Positions 11,695-21,390 of a DNA stretch of 64,000 nt are shown piece after piece. The position numbers and the translations under genes were made by a program. Every line of letters starts with the position of its first letter. Positions within the stretch are counted from its first letter, which is position 1. Below the pieces are notes generated by a model. That model had not been told where the DNA came from, searched no databases, and was given only the letters and a program-made list of their open reading frames with translations. This DNA comes from Bordetella sp. H567 (lineage in GTDB: Bacteria; Pseudomonadota; Gammaproteobacteria; Burkholderiales; Burkholderiaceae_B): assembly GCF_001704295.1 (NCBI RefSeq), contig NZ_CP012334.1:2182084-2246083 (forward strand), written 5' to 3'.

Positions 11695-12732
11695 TCATTG
11701 CGCAACGGCCGTACCGGCCTGCCGGTCGCTCGGCGTTTCCGCGTGCTTGAGCGATGCCACGATCTCGTAGGATCGCAGGCGGTCCGCCGGATCGTAGAAG
11801 TCCGAGACGATCATGACCTCGTCGGCCTCGGTGCGGGCAACCAGCGATTCCAGTTCGCGCCTGACCGTTTCCGGCCCGCCGACGATGGCCGCGCCCAGGC
11901 GCTGCTGTACCGCGGCCCTTTCCCATTCGTTCCACACCGTGGACATATCGTCGACCGGCGGTTGCAGCTGCAGCCGGTTGCCGCGCACCAAGGACAGGAA
12001 TTTCTGCTGCTGGGTAGTGGCCTGGCGGCGTGCTTCCTGGTCGGTATCCGCGGCAATGATGGGTACGCCGATCATGGAATAGGGCTTGTCCAGCACGTCG
12101 GAAGGCTGGAACAGGTCCCGGTACAAGCGCATGGCGGCCATGCCTTCGGGCGAGAAGTGGCCGGCGAAAGAGAAGGGCAGGCCCAGCTGGGCCGCCAGCC
12201 GCGCACTGAAATCGCTCGACCCCAGCAGCCAGATCGGAATGCTCAGCCCTTCGCCCGGGATGGCGCGTACCGCCTGCGTGGAATGCGCCGGCCGGAAATA
12301 GCCGCGGAGTTCTTCCAGCTGCGCCGGAAAGTTCAGTCCGCTGCGCGGGTCGCGGCCCAAGGCACGCTGGGTCAGTCCATCGCTGCCGGGCGCGCGGCCC
12401 AGGCCCAGATCGATACGGCCGGGGAACAGCGTTTCCAGCGTGCCGAACTGTTCGGCGATGATCAGCGAAGCATGATTGGGCAGCATGACACCGCCGGATC
12501 CCACGCGGATGGTGCGGGTATTCGCCGCCACGTGGCCGATTAGCACGGCGGTGGCACTGCTGGCGATGCCGTTGATGTTGTGATGCTCAGCCAGCCAGAA
12601 CCGGTTGTAGCCCAGGGCCTCGACATGGCGGGCCAGCTGGACGGTGTTGTGGAAGGCGTCCGCCGCGGTGCGGCCTTGCGCGATGGGCGCGAGATCCAGG
12701 ACCGAAAACGGAATTGCTGACAAGGGCTTCAT
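11695..12732 (-). CDS. LLM class (luciferase-like) flavin-dependent monooxygenase
   Basis: 345 residues of the bacterial luciferase-like TIM-barrel. Diagnostic stretches are [10 protein letters not shown] near residue 47, [12 protein letters not shown], and [14 protein letters not shown]. This is the single-subunit MsnO8/YhbW-like subgroup that uses reduced FMN from a partner reductase. The ATG at 12730-12732 has GAGGAAAACC ahead of it, so the longer open frame to 13230 is not used. The substrate is unknown. Confidence 0.85.
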   Translation of the reverse strand: MKPLSAIPFSVLDLAPIAQGRTAADAFHNTVQLARHVEALGYNRFWLAEHHNINGIASSATAVLIGHVAANTRTIRVGSGGVMLPNHASLIIAEQFGTLETLFPGRIDLGLGRAPGSDGLTQRALGRDPRSGLNFPAQLEELRGYFRPAHSTQAVRAIPGEGLSIPIWLLGSSDFSARLAAQLGLPFSFAGHFSPEGMAAMRLYRDLFQPSDVLDKPYSMIGVPIIAADTDQEARRQATTQQQKFLSLVRGNRLQLQPPVDDMSTVWNEWERAAVQQRLGAAIVGGPETVRRELESLVARTEADEVMIVSDFYDPADRLRSYEIVASLKHAETPSDRQAGTAVAQ

Positions 12733-12865
12733 GGTTTTCCTCACGCCATATACATGGGGCAGTGTATCGGCGATTTCAAGCACGAGCCCGAGCAACCTTG
12801 CCGGCGGACGGGTTGTCCCGCGCGCCGGCAGCGTTCGTCGTCGCGAAACGCGTAGACTCGCGGTC

Positions 12866-13288
12866 ATGATTCCCATCTCACATGACCTATTCCTGGACGA
12901 GCGCGAAGTCGAGTTCAGCATGATCCGCGCGCAGGGTGCGGGCGGGCAAAACGTCAACAAGGTGTCCAGCGCGGTGCACTTGCGTTTCGACATCCGCGCA
13001 TCGTCGCTACCCGATGCGATCAAGCAGACATTGCTTGCCGGCGGGGATCGCCGCATCACCAAGGAAGGCGTGGCCATCATCAAGGCACAGACGCATCGCA
13101 GCCAGGACAAGAACCGCGCCGAAGCCATCGACCGCCTGGCCGCGATGATCGCGTCCGCCGCGCGTCCCGTGACGCCGCGCAAGGCCACGCGGCCCACCCG
13201 CGCCTCGCAGCAGCGCCGCGTGCAGCGCAAGGTGCGTCACGGCCAGATCAAGCAAATGCGTGGCAAGGTGGCGCGAGATCCCGGCTGA
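12866..13288 (+). CDS. arfB: Alternative ribosome-rescue factor ArfB
   Basis: 140 residues. It hydrolyses peptidyl-tRNA on stalled ribosomes lacking a stop codon. The catalytic GGQ motif is at residues 26-28 in [13 protein letters not shown], as in class I release factors. The C-terminal tail is strongly basic ([22 protein letters not shown]) and would enter the empty mRNA channel. Length and layout match the family. It is divergent from the luciferase-like gene. The ATG at 12866 lacks a clear Shine-Dalgarno. Confidence 0.92.
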   Translation: MIPISHDLFLDEREVEFSMIRAQGAGGQNVNKVSSAVHLRFDIRASSLPDAIKQTLLAGGDRRITKEGVAIIKAQTHRSQDKNRAEAIDRLAAMIASAARPVTPRKATRPTRASQQRRVQRKVRHGQIKQMRGKVARDPG

Positions 13289-13394
13289 CCGGCCGCGGCG
13301 TGCAGGCTCCTTCCCGCGTTGACAGGCCTGGACGCAGGTCGCCGCCGCGCGATCGCCGCCTAGGCCTCGTGGGGCTTGCCGGGAAGCCGCACGT

Positions 13395-13817
13395 TCATTG
13401 CCATTCGAACACAGCGCGCGAATGCGATCCCTTGGAGACCGTGGCTTGGTGCACCATTTCCTTGCCGTTGTAGGTCGAGGAAATCTTGTACGAACCCGGG
13501 GGAAGCTGGACCAGCAGGTAAGGGCCCTTGGTCGTCGTCTGCAATACCGTCGCGCCCTTGCTATCGGTGATGGTGACCGGAACGTCGGCGGTATAGACGC
13601 TCTCGGTCCCCTGGCGCTGCGCGAACAGCAGGGTGAGCGAATAGTCTTTTTCGGCGGCCTTCATGGAATCGGATTCATCCTGCCCGACCCCGCCGCTGAC
13701 GAAGGTGACGGGACCCTGGTGCTGCACGGGCGGCATATCGGCGTAGGCGACGGAGAGCCCGGCGCCGAACATCAGCATCGCGGCCAGCGAGCGGCGAAAA
13801 CGGATTGTTTTCATCAT
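13395..13817 (-). CDS. Exported protein with carboxypeptidase-regulatory-like (beta-sandwich) domain
   Basis: 140 residues: an N-terminal Sec signal peptide (residues 1-~26, cleavage after AYA) and then a small domain. The LVQLPPGSYKISSTYNGK segment is typical of transthyretin-like/carboxypeptidase regulatory-like folds. It is probably periplasmic; the function is unknown. Two adjacent ATGs (MMK) share an AGGAG. Upstream, at 13924-13948, GCCGCAG and CTGCGGC form a 7-bp hairpin, which may end the NRDE gene transcript. Confidence 0.7.
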   Translation of the reverse strand: MMKTIRFRRSLAAMLMFGAGLSVAYADMPPVQHQGPVTFVSGGVGQDESDSMKAAEKDYSLTLLFAQRQGTESVYTADVPVTITDSKGATVLQTTTKGPYLLVQLPPGSYKISSTYNGKEMVHQATVSKGSHSRAVFEWQ

Positions 13818-13984
13818 TCTGCTCCTATGAACAAATCAAAAAGGACTGCCCTAAGCCAGGCAGCAGGCGCGCAGCACGGACGGACAGCAAGCCCGGTACC
13901 CGATGCGCACTCATTTTGAGCGTGCCGCAGGCGTTAAAGTTCTGCGGCCTTGCGTATACGGATGTGTATGCGCCGGCCGGCGGG

Positions 13985-14749
13985 TCAATGCGATTCCAGG
14001 TCCCAGTTGGAACGCCCCGCGGGCGTGCCGTCCGGCGCGAAGCGCCGTTCGTACAGGGCGCAATGCTCCTGGCCCACCAGCATGACGGTCGACGATCGCG
14101 TGCCGTAGGTCAGGCCGACGATGAAGGCGCTGCTGAGAAACCGTTCGCGTTCCAATCCTATGCCCGTATCGGGCAGCTCGGCATCCAGGGCGGTGGAGCG
14201 GTCCCCCAAGGCATCGAACAAGGCCTCCACGTCCGGCGTCGGACCGGCGCGCAGGATCTGCGTGAAGGCTGCCTTGGTGCGGGCCAGCTTGGGCCATGGC
14301 GTGTCCAGCAGATGGTTGGACAGGGCATAGATCCCCGCCGCTAGCGCCTGCGGCGACCCGCCGCGATTGCTGTAGTACCAGGTGCTGTCCCGATCGCCCA
14401 CGATGAGATTGAAGCCGTTGTAGTCCGCGCCCTTTTCGGCGACCTGGGCCGCGTAGTCGGCAGGCGCCGCGGCGCCGCGCAGGAAGTCTTCCACCAGTTT
14501 GCCGCGCGAAGGCGCATGTGCCCGGATGCTCATGGGATCGCGGTAGTTGGTGACCAGCGCGTAGCGCCCGTCGCGGGTCATTCCCATCCACGAACCGCCG
14601 GACTGCAGATCGCGGCCCGCGATGATGTTCGGGTCGTCCTTCCACGGGGCCGCCGCGGCGGTGGGGCGCGCATGGTATTCGTCGCGATTGGCGGCGATCA
14701 CCACCGGCAGCTCGGGCAATACGCGGATCGCGAGGACGGCCAGGCACAT
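13985..14749 (-). CDS. NRDE family protein (TANGO2-like)
   Basis: 254 residues. After the initiator Met comes C2, and the NRDE signature follows (VVIAANRDEYHARP). The N-terminal Cys suggests an Ntn-hydrolase-like architecture for this family; the biochemical role is unsettled, with the eukaryotic relative TANGO2 linked to heme and lipid handling. Other conserved pieces are GGSWMGMT, NYNGFNL and YSN. The ATG at 14747-14749 has GAGG about 10 bases ahead. It starts 13 bases after the YbaK-like gene, so the two probably form one transcript. Confidence 0.85.
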   Translation of the reverse strand: MCLAVLAIRVLPELPVVIAANRDEYHARPTAAAAPWKDDPNIIAGRDLQSGGSWMGMTRDGRYALVTNYRDPMSIRAHAPSRGKLVEDFLRGAAAPADYAAQVAEKGADYNGFNLIVGDRDSTWYYSNRGGSPQALAAGIYALSNHLLDTPWPKLARTKAAFTQILRAGPTPDVEALFDALGDRSTALDAELPDTGIGLERERFLSSAFIVGLTYGTRSSTVMLVGQEHCALYERRFAPDGTPAGRSNWDLESH

Positions 14750-14762
14750 GGCGGTGGTGGCC

Positions 14763-15356
14763 TCAGCTCGGGGGCGCGGCGCCTTCGGGCGCCTCGCCGA
14801 GATCGCGTGTGAAGGCGGCGGTCCGGGGCCGCACCAGCGCCAGGTAATCGGCCGCGCGCATGAGGATGGACGCGTCCAGCCTGCCGGCGTTGAAGACGAT
14901 CTCTTCATGGCGTGTCCCCAGCGTTTCGTCGACCAGCAGCGACAGCGCATCGTTGAAGACGAACGGTGGAATCGCGCCGATCTCGCAGCCCGTGAGTTCG
15001 CGCGCCAGATCGCGTGAGGCCAGCGATGCCTTCTTGCCGCCGGCGGTGCGCGCGATGGCCTCCAGGTCGGCCTGGCGGTCGGCCGGAAACACGGCCAGCA
15101 CGTGGGCGCGCTGCGTGGACGAGAGCTTGACGCGGCAGACCAGGGCCTTGGCGCCCTGGCCGACCGCCGTGCCACGGATCGCCGCGACGGCTTCGGAGCG
15201 GCCTTCGGCGGCGTGGCGCAGCAGGCGATAGGGGACGCCCGCCGCGTCCAGCAGCGCGGTCAGCTGGTCGTACACGGACATCTCCGCGGTGCCCGCGGGC
15301 GCCGGGCCTTCGCGCAGCGCCGCGTCAGCGGACGGCATCGCCGAACCGGTATTCAT
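14763..15356 (-). CDS. YbaK/EbsC-type aminoacyl-tRNA deacylase domain protein
   Basis: 197 residues of the YbaK/ProX fold, related to proteins that remove misacylated Ala or Cys from tRNA-Pro. Recognisable parts are the YRLLRHAAEGRS segment, KALVCRVK, and a GCEIGAIPPF loop containing the conserved G-x-I-P-P turn. The start is uncertain: ATG at 15356 overlaps the aldo/keto reductase by 32 bases, while ATGs at 15338 and 15281 are alternatives and none has a strong ribosome site. A translation proofreading role is inferred from the family. Confidence 0.75.
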   Translation of the reverse strand: MNTGSAMPSADAALREGPAPAGTAEMSVYDQLTALLDAAGVPYRLLRHAAEGRSEAVAAIRGTAVGQGAKALVCRVKLSSTQRAHVLAVFPADRQADLEAIARTAGGKKASLASRDLARELTGCEIGAIPPFVFNDALSLLVDETLGTRHEEIVFNAGRLDASILMRAADYLALVRPRTAAFTRDLGEAPEGAAPPS

Positions 15357-16323
15357 GCGTCAGCGCATCCAGCCTGGACTTCAGTTCGGGCGTCAACGTG
15401 TAGTCGATCGCGGCCAGCGTGTCGTCCAGCTGTTCCGGCTTGCTCGCGCCGAGCAGCGGCGCGGTGATCACCGGATTGGCCAGCACCCATGCCATGGCCA
15501 GCGTCGTGAGCGATACGCCCGCTTCCTGGGCGATGCCGCGCAGCGCTTCCACCGTTTCGAAGGAACGTTCGTTCCAATAGCGGTCCTGGTAGCGGCCCCC
15601 CGCGGTACCCAGCGTGAAGCGCGTGCCTTGCGCGGGCTCGCTGTTCGGCTTGTGCTTGCCCGTCAGCAGCCCGCCGGCCAGGGGGTTGTACGGGATCACC
15701 GCCAGGCCCTCGGCCGCGCACAGCGGCAGCAGCTCGCGTTCGATCTCGCGGAACAGCAGGCTGTAGCGCGGCTGCACCGACGTGATGCGGGTCAGGTGGC
15801 GCACGTCCGACCGGCCCAGCGCCGTGGCCAGGCGCCAGGCGAGAAAATTCGAAACGCCGATGTAGCGCGCGCGCCCGGACCTCACGATGACGTCCAGGGC
15901 TTCCAGCGTTTCGTCCAGCGGCGTGGCGTCGTCGTCGGAATGCAGCTGGTACAGGTCGACGTAATCCGTTTGCAGCCGCTTGAGCGAGGCATCGATGGCG
16001 TCGAGCAGATGCTTGCGCGATGCCCCGCGCTCCCAGTCCTGCGGTCCCATCACGCCAACGGCCTTGGTTGCCAGGATGTAGCGCGAGCGTTTGCCGGTGA
16101 GCCAGCGGCCGACGATTTCCTCGGTGCGCCCGACGGTGTCCGGCGTCCCGCCCAGCGGATACACGTTCGCGGTATCCAGGAAATTGATGCCGGCGTCGCA
16201 GGCCTTGTCCAGGATGCGGCCGGCGACGGTTTCGTCCGTCTGCAGTCCGAAGGTCATCGTGCCGAGCGCCAGGCGGGATACCTTCAGGCCGGTGCGGCCG
16301 AACTGGATCTTGGGGATGGACAT
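15325..16323 (-). CDS. Aldo/keto reductase
   Basis: 332 residues with the (beta/alpha)8 NADPH-dependent aldo/keto reductase pattern. FLDTANVYPLG contains the catalytic Asp and Tyr; the Lys is in ILATKAVG and the His in LYQLHSDD. The late segment LGASKPEQLDD is the NADP-binding end. The ATG at 16323 follows GGAG at good spacing and is preferred to 16374. It is upstream of, and overlaps, the YbaK gene, so the three genes 15325-13985 are likely one operon. The substrate is unknown. Confidence 0.88.
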   Translation of the reverse strand: MSIPKIQFGRTGLKVSRLALGTMTFGLQTDETVAGRILDKACDAGINFLDTANVYPLGGTPDTVGRTEEIVGRWLTGKRSRYILATKAVGVMGPQDWERGASRKHLLDAIDASLKRLQTDYVDLYQLHSDDDATPLDETLEALDVIVRSGRARYIGVSNFLAWRLATALGRSDVRHLTRITSVQPRYSLLFREIERELLPLCAAEGLAVIPYNPLAGGLLTGKHKPNSEPAQGTRFTLGTAGGRYQDRYWNERSFETVEALRGIAQEAGVSLTTLAMAWVLANPVITAPLLGASKPEQLDDTLAAIDYTLTPELKSRLDALTHEYRFGDAVR

Positions 16324-16474
16324 CGCGTGTTCTCCGAAATGGCGCGCCGCGTGGACGCGTTCAGCATCATGCAAGCAAGCGGCGCCTCGCGGGCGCCGGT
16401 GAATGGGGTGAACCGCGACGATTCTACGCCCGATATTCCGCCATGTCGCCGGCCGTCCGGCGGATGGAATGGCC

Positions 16475-18073
16475 CTAGGCGGTCAACTGGTATTGGCGCG
16501 CCGTGTGTGCGAAGTCCGCCACGGTGCGGCGCTGCCACGCGGCATCGTGACCCAGTTCCTCGGCGAGGATGCGTGCCACGTCCGGCGCCGCCCGCAGCGC
16601 GGCGGCGCTGTCCAGGAAGAGGGCGCGATTGCGGCGCGCGAGCACGTCCTCGGCGCTGCGCGCCAGTTCGAAGCGGGCGGCAAAGCGCACGTGGGCTTCG
16701 CTCAGGCCGCTGGCCGGCACCAGCATCAGGTCGGCGCCCGGCAGCGCACGCAACTGCGGAAGATCGCTGCCGTAGTAGGCGTCCGGGGTGCCCGGCCGGG
16801 CCAGGCCGGCGGGTGCGCCGGCGGCCCCGTGCAAGGGCAGGTTTTCGGTGCGGCACGGGGCGAAGGGCAGGATGTGCTCGCGCGCGGCCAGGTCCATGAC
16901 GTCCTGCGCCATGCGCCGATAGGTGGTCCATTTGCCGCCGGTGACGGTGATCAGGCCGGTCGGGGATACCAGCAGGGTATGCTCGCGCGACAGCGTCTTG
17001 GTCGCCCCCACGCCGCTGGCCTTCACCAGCGGACGCAAGCCGCTCCACACGCTGGTCACGTCCGCGCGGGTGGGCTTGCGGCTCAGGTAGCGGCCCGCCG
17101 TGGACAGGATGAAGTCCACGTCCTCGCGGCTGGCCGCAGGCTCCAGGGGCAGGTCCGCGCGCGGCGCATCGGTGGTGCCGACGATGGTGTGGCCGTTCCA
17201 GGGCACGACGAACAGCACGCGGCCGTCGTCGGTCTTGGGAATCAGGACGGCCTTGTCGCCGGGCAGGAAATCACGCGGCAGCGTCAGGTGCACGCCCTGG
17301 CTGGGTGCCACGATGCCCATGGCGGAGCGGTCTTCCATGCGGCGGATCTCGTCCACCCATACGCCGGTGGCGTTGATCACGCATTTGGCATGCAGGACGA
17401 AGGCCGTGCCGCTCAGGACGTCGCGCGCCGTCACGCCGTCCACGCGTCCGTTGCTCTGGTTCAGTCCCGTGACCGCCATGTAGTTGACGGCCACGCCGCC
17501 CAGGTCGAACAGGGTGCGCATCAGGGTCGTGGCCAGCCGCGCATCGTCGAACTGGCCATCGTAATAGAGCACGCCCCCGCGCAGCCGATGGCCGCCGACG
17601 TCGGGCGCCAACGTGGGGGCATCGGCCAGCATCTGCGACCGCGACAGCAGGCGGCTGGGTTTCAGATTCAACCGGCCGGCCAGCACGTCGTACATCTTCA
17701 ATCCGATACCGTAGAACGGTTGGTCCAGCAGGTTGTACGCGGGGACCAGGAAGCCCAGCGGCCACACCACGTGCGGCGCATTGCGGCCCAGCAGGCCGCG
17801 TTCATGCAGGGCTTCGCGCACCAGGCCGATATTGCCTTGGGCCAGGTAGCGCACGCCGCCGTGCACCAGCTTGGTGGCGCGGCTGGATGTGCCCTTGGCG
17901 AAATCCGCGGCTTCGACCAGCAGGGTGCGGTAGCCGCGCGCGGCGGCGTCCACCGCGGTCCCCAGCCCCGTGGCGCCACCGCCGATGACGATGACATCCC
18001 AGGGCTGGGCGGAATCGAGCTGTGTCAACAGGCGATCGCGGGAGGGGGGCGCAACGGCGCGGGAGGTAGTCAT
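16475..18073 (-). CDS. glpD: Aerobic glycerol-3-phosphate dehydrogenase
   Basis: 532 residues. It oxidises sn-glycerol-3-phosphate to dihydroxyacetone phosphate, passing electrons to quinone at the inner membrane. The FAD dinucleotide fold is at about residue 28 (VIVIGGGATGLG), followed by SSRATKLVHGGVRYL, a hallmark of GlpD. Further pieces are GVHLTLPRDFLP, VWSGLRPLV and TVTGGKWTTYRRMA. The C-terminal ~100 residues form the helical cap. Its ATG overlaps the glpR stop by 4 bases, so the pair is one operon. Confidence 0.95.
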   Translation of the reverse strand: MTTSRAVAPPSRDRLLTQLDSAQPWDVIVIGGGATGLGTAVDAAARGYRTLLVEAADFAKGTSSRATKLVHGGVRYLAQGNIGLVREALHERGLLGRNAPHVVWPLGFLVPAYNLLDQPFYGIGLKMYDVLAGRLNLKPSRLLSRSQMLADAPTLAPDVGGHRLRGGVLYYDGQFDDARLATTLMRTLFDLGGVAVNYMAVTGLNQSNGRVDGVTARDVLSGTAFVLHAKCVINATGVWVDEIRRMEDRSAMGIVAPSQGVHLTLPRDFLPGDKAVLIPKTDDGRVLFVVPWNGHTIVGTTDAPRADLPLEPAASREDVDFILSTAGRYLSRKPTRADVTSVWSGLRPLVKASGVGATKTLSREHTLLVSPTGLITVTGGKWTTYRRMAQDVMDLAAREHILPFAPCRTENLPLHGAAGAPAGLARPGTPDAYYGSDLPQLRALPGADLMLVPASGLSEAHVRFAARFELARSAEDVLARRNRALFLDSAAALRAAPDVARILAEELGHDAAWQRRTVADFAHTARQYQLTA

Positions 18074-18864
18074 GACGGGGACGGGCGAGAGGGTGTAGGG
18101 ACGGTGATTTCGCAGCGCACGCCGGCTTCGCGCAGCACGGCCGCGATGGCTTCCGGAATGGGCTGGTCGGTGAACAGGCGGTGGATGCGCGATACGTGGG
18201 CGACTTCGACCATGGCCTGGCGTTCGAACTTGCTGCGGTCGGCGGCCAGCCAGACTTCGCGCGATTGCGCGATGATGGCCCGCGACACGCTGACTTCGCG
18301 CAGGTCGTAGTCGCGCAGCGTGCCGTCGGCTTCGATGCCGGATATGCCGATCAAGCCGATATCGACCTTGAAACGGCGGATGAAATCGATGGCGGCGTCG
18401 CCCACGATGGCCCGATCGCTGGCGCGCATCAGGCCGCCGGCCACGATGACTTCGCAATCGGGATTCGCGGCCAGGATGTCGGCCACGTGCAGGTTGTTGG
18501 TGATCACGCGCAGCCCGCGATGGTTCAGCAGCGCGCGGGCGATCGCTTCGGTGGTGGTGCCGATGTTCAGGATCAGCGAACAGCCCTCGGGCACCTGCGC
18601 GGCCACGGCTTCGGCGATGCGGCGCTTGCCCTCGGCATTGACGGCCTGGCGCTGCTGGTAGGCGATGTTTTCCGTGGTGGACGAAGCCGCCACCCGGACG
18701 CCGCCGTGAAAGCGGGCCAGCAGGCCTTCGCCGGCCAGGAGGGTTACGTCGCGGCGCACGGTCTGCAGTGTGACGCCGAAGCGTTGCGCCAGCGCTTCTA
18801 TCGAGGCCATGCCCTGCTGGCGGACGGCCTCGACGAGCGCGAGTTGGCGGGGATTCAGGTCCAT
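18070..18864 (-). CDS. glpR: DeoR-family repressor GlpR
   Basis: 264 residues. The N-terminal DeoR winged helix (residues ~3-57) contains FGVTLQTVRRDVTLL. The C-terminal sugar-phosphate sensor domain shows ILNIGTTTEAIARAL and ITNNLHVADIL, and the effector is presumably glycerol-3-phosphate. The start at 18864 (MDLNPRQ) is chosen over 18885. It is the first gene of the glpR-glpD operon, so it is probably autoregulated; CGAA repeats lie directly upstream. Confidence 0.9.
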   Translation of the reverse strand: MDLNPRQLALVEAVRQQGMASIEALAQRFGVTLQTVRRDVTLLAGEGLLARFHGGVRVAASSTTENIAYQQRQAVNAEGKRRIAEAVAAQVPEGCSLILNIGTTTEAIARALLNHRGLRVITNNLHVADILAANPDCEVIVAGGLMRASDRAIVGDAAIDFIRRFKVDIGLIGISGIEADGTLRDYDLREVSVSRAIIAQSREVWLAADRSKFERQAMVEVAHVSRIHRLFTDQPIPEAIAAVLREAGVRCEITVPTPSRPSPS

Positions 18865-18873
18865 GAAGGGATC

Positions 18874-18908
18874 ATAAACGAACAAAATCGAAAACTAAAG
18901 AACGAACT
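18874..18908 (-). promoter_or_regulatory. Putative GlpR operator region
   Basis: Three TTCG half-sites (CGAA on the plus strand at 18879-18882, 18889-18892 and 18903-18906) lie 10 and 14 bases apart just ahead of glpR, in a short AT-rich stretch. DeoR/GlpR operators are built from TTCG-containing repeats, so this is the likely autoregulatory site. The pairing of half-sites is inferred. Confidence 0.5.
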
Positions 18909-18945
18909 CGCGCATAAGCGCCTCGCGCGTCCCTTGCGCACGAGA

Positions 18946-18976
18946 GAGGCCGCAGCTTTTGCTTACGTGCGGCCTC
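18946..18976. other. 9-bp hairpin in the glpR-pckG intergenic region
   Basis: GAGGCCGCA and TGCGGCCTC form a perfect 9-bp stem with a 13-base loop. It sits in a 453-bp gap between divergent glpR and pckG, about 340 bases before the pckG start, so it does not end either gene. It could be a protein-binding palindrome or part of a short transcript. The remaining sequence of the gap holds no credible gene. Confidence 0.35.
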
Positions 18977-19151
18977 GGGCCGCCGGCAGTGCCACCGCAG
19001 GTAACCTCCCGGCGCCCGATTCCCTCCGCTCACGCGGCGCGCGCCGGCGACGCTTGTGACGGATCGGCTCAATTTGACACGTCCGGCGACGAACGCGGGC
19101 ACGCCACCGCGCGTATGCTGCCCGGCGGCTACCTTCCACCATGTGGTTGGG

Positions 19152-19182
19152 TTGACTGGGCCATCCCCCCGGCGGGTATGAT
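19152..19182 (+). promoter_or_regulatory. Candidate sigma-70 promoter for pckG
   Basis: TTGACT at 19152-19157 and TATGAT at 19177-19182 are both near consensus, with a 19-base spacer (longer than the ideal 17). This would give a leader of roughly 130 bases before pckG. Confidence 0.4.
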
Positions 19183-19317
19183 CGCTGGATAAACGAGCGC
19201 AGGCATGCGCGGTCTTCATGACGCGCCGATGACCGCGCCCCCGGCTCGCGACAGAGCTTATCGGTGCCACCGCGCCGCGACAGATTGACGCTTCATCAAT
19301 AAATCAGGAGATTGCGA

Positions 19318-21174
19318 ATGAACCGACCCCTCGATGGACTCGTAGCCGCGCTCGATGTGCCGGCCTATGTGCGGCACCGTAAACTCGTCGACTGGGTCGG
19401 CGAATTCGTGGCGCTGGCCAAGCCCGATCGCGTGGTCTGGTGTGATGGCTCGCAAGAGGAGTATGACCGTCTGTGCGAGCAGATGGTCCAGGCCGGCACG
19501 CTGCGTCGCCTGAATCCGGAAAAACGCCCGAATTCCTATTTGGCCTTGTCCGACCCCGGTGATGTTGCCCGCGTCGAGGACCGCACCTTCATCTGCACCG
19601 AGGACAAGGCCGATGCCGGTCCGAACAACAACTGGGCGGCGCCTGCCGAAATGCGCGCGACGCTGAACAAGCTCTTCGACGGTGCCATGCGCGGCCGCAC
19701 GCTGTATGTGGTGCCGTTTTCCATGGGGCCGCTGGGTTCGCCGATCTCGCACATCGGCGTCGAGCTGACCGACAGCCCCTATGTGGTCGTCAGCATGCGC
19801 ATCATGACCCGCATGGGCAGCAAGGTGTACGACGTCCTGGGCGACGACGGCGAGTTCGTGCCCTGCGTCCATACCGTGGGCGCGCCGCTGGCCAAGGGCC
19901 AGGCCGATGTGTCCTGGCCGTGCAATCCCACCAAGTACATCGTCCATTACCCCGCCACGCGCGAGATCTGGAGCTACGGTTCCGGCTATGGCGGCAACGC
20001 CCTGCTGGGCAAGAAGTGCTTCGCGCTGCGTATCGCTTCGACGATGGGGCACGACGAAGGCTGGCTGGCCGAACATATGCTGATCCTGGGCGTGACCTCG
20101 CCGGAGGGCAAGAAGCATCACGTCGCCGCCGCCTTCCCGTCCGCCTGCGGCAAGACCAATTTCGCCATGCTGATTCCGCCGGAAGGCCTGAACGGCTGGA
20201 AGGTGACCACCATCGGCGACGATATTGCCTGGATCAAGCCCAGCAAGGATGGCAAGCTGCACGCCATCAATCCCGAAGCCGGCTACTTCGGCGTGGCGCC
20301 GGGCACGGGCGAGAAGACCAACCCGAACGCCATGGCGACCCTGCGGGCCAACTGCATCTTCACCAACGTGGCGCTGACCGACGATGGCGACGTCTGGTGG
20401 GAGGGCATGACCGAACAAGCGCCCGCGCACCTGATCGACTGGCAGGGCAATGACTGGACCCCGCAGATCGCCAAGGAAACCGGCCGCAAGGCGGCGCATC
20501 CGAACGCGCGCTTCACGGCGCCCGCTTCGCAATGTCCGTCCATCGATCCGGAATGGGAGAACCCGCAGGGCGTGGTCATCGACGCGTTCATCTTCGGCGG
20601 CCGCCGTTCCACCACCGTGCCGCTGGTGACCGAGGCCCGCAATTGGGAAGAGGGCGTCTACATGGCCGCGACCATGGGCTCCGAAACCACCGCCGCCGCG
20701 GCGGGCCAGCAAGGTGTGGTGCGCCGCGATCCCTTCGCCATGCTGCCGTTCTGCGGCTACAACATGAGCGACTATTTCCAGCACTGGCTGAACCTGGGTG
20801 AAAAGCTCGCCAAGGCAGGCGCCACGCTGCCGCGCTTCTATACCGTGAATTGGTTCCGCAAAGGACCGGACGGCAAGTTCGTGTGGCCGGGCTTCGGCGA
20901 GAACATGCGTGTGCTGAAGTGGATGCTCGAACGCATCGAAGGCAAGGCGCAGGGCCAGGAGCATGTCTTCGGCGTGTCGCCGCGCTATGAAGACATCGAT
21001 TGGACGGGCCTGGATTTCAGCGCGGAGAAGTACAAGCTGGTGTCGTCCACCGACGGCGCGTCATGGCGCGATGAACTCGGCTTGCACGAGGAGCTGTTCA
21101 CGCAGCTGTCGGAACGCCTGCCCAAGGCGCTGCCGGACACCAAGCAGCGCATCGAGGACCGCCTGGCCGCCTGA
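19318..21174 (+). CDS. pckG: Phosphoenolpyruvate carboxykinase (GTP)
   Basis: 618 residues, the usual length for the GTP-dependent enzyme. It converts oxaloacetate plus GTP to phosphoenolpyruvate, the entry step of gluconeogenesis. The P-loop [11 protein letters not shown] contains the reactive Cys (C277) and the P-loop Lys (K279). [16 protein letters not shown] and GDDIAWIKP are further PEPCK signatures. The ATG follows AGGAG. A very stable hairpin lies after the stop. It stands alone, divergent from glpR-glpD, whose glycerol product feeds the same part of metabolism. Confidence 0.97.
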   Translation: MNRPLDGLVAALDVPAYVRHRKLVDWVGEFVALAKPDRVVWCDGSQEEYDRLCEQMVQAGTLRRLNPEKRPNSYLALSDPGDVARVEDRTFICTEDKADAGPNNNWAAPAEMRATLNKLFDGAMRGRTLYVVPFSMGPLGSPISHIGVELTDSPYVVVSMRIMTRMGSKVYDVLGDDGEFVPCVHTVGAPLAKGQADVSWPCNPTKYIVHYPATREIWSYGSGYGGNALLGKKCFALRIASTMGHDEGWLAEHMLILGVTSPEGKKHHVAAAFPSACGKTNFAMLIPPEGLNGWKVTTIGDDIAWIKPSKDGKLHAINPEAGYFGVAPGTGEKTNPNAMATLRANCIFTNVALTDDGDVWWEGMTEQAPAHLIDWQGNDWTPQIAKETGRKAAHPNARFTAPASQCPSIDPEWENPQGVVIDAFIFGGRRSTTVPLVTEARNWEEGVYMAATMGSETTAAAAGQQGVVRRDPFAMLPFCGYNMSDYFQHWLNLGEKLAKAGATLPRFYTVNWFRKGPDGKFVWPGFGENMRVLKWMLERIEGKAQGQEHVFGVSPRYEDIDWTGLDFSAEKYKLVSSTDGASWRDELGLHEELFTQLSERLPKALPDTKQRIEDRLAA

Positions 21175-21196
21175 CCCGACCCCACCACGGAAAGCC

Positions 21197-21231
21197 GCGG
21201 GGCCTCGCATCGTCGTGATGCGAGGCCCCGC
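21197..21231. terminator. Perfect 15-bp stem hairpin after pckG
   Basis: GCGGGGCCTCGCATC pairs with GATGCGAGGCCCCGC around a 5-base loop. The stem is long and GC-rich but no U-tract follows. It is 22 bases after the pckG stop and probably ends that transcript; it may also stop transcription coming from the minus-strand GNAT gene. Confidence 0.75.
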
Positions 21232-21340
21232 TTGCATATCAGTTCCACCGTGCATCGCATCGCAAAGCCCACGTCGCAAGAAACAGGTGCCGCTCGATCG
21301 GGGACGCCGCGGATCCGGCTTCGCCGGTCCGCCAGCGTCG

Positions 21341-21379
21341 CCCCCCTTGAGGGGGGAAGCGCGCAGCGCTTCGGGGGGA
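21341..21379. repeat. GC palindrome cluster, probable dispersed intergenic element
   Basis: Two hairpins lie side by side: CCCCCC-TTGA-GGGGGG, then AAGCGC-GCA-GCGCTT, followed by CGGGGGG. They are just past the stop of the minus-strand GNAT gene. The run looks like a short intergenic repeat of the kind scattered in Bordetella-type genomes, but only one copy is in this window, so the repeat status is an inference. Confidence 0.4.
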
Positions 21380-21390
21380 GGGCCTCTCGT

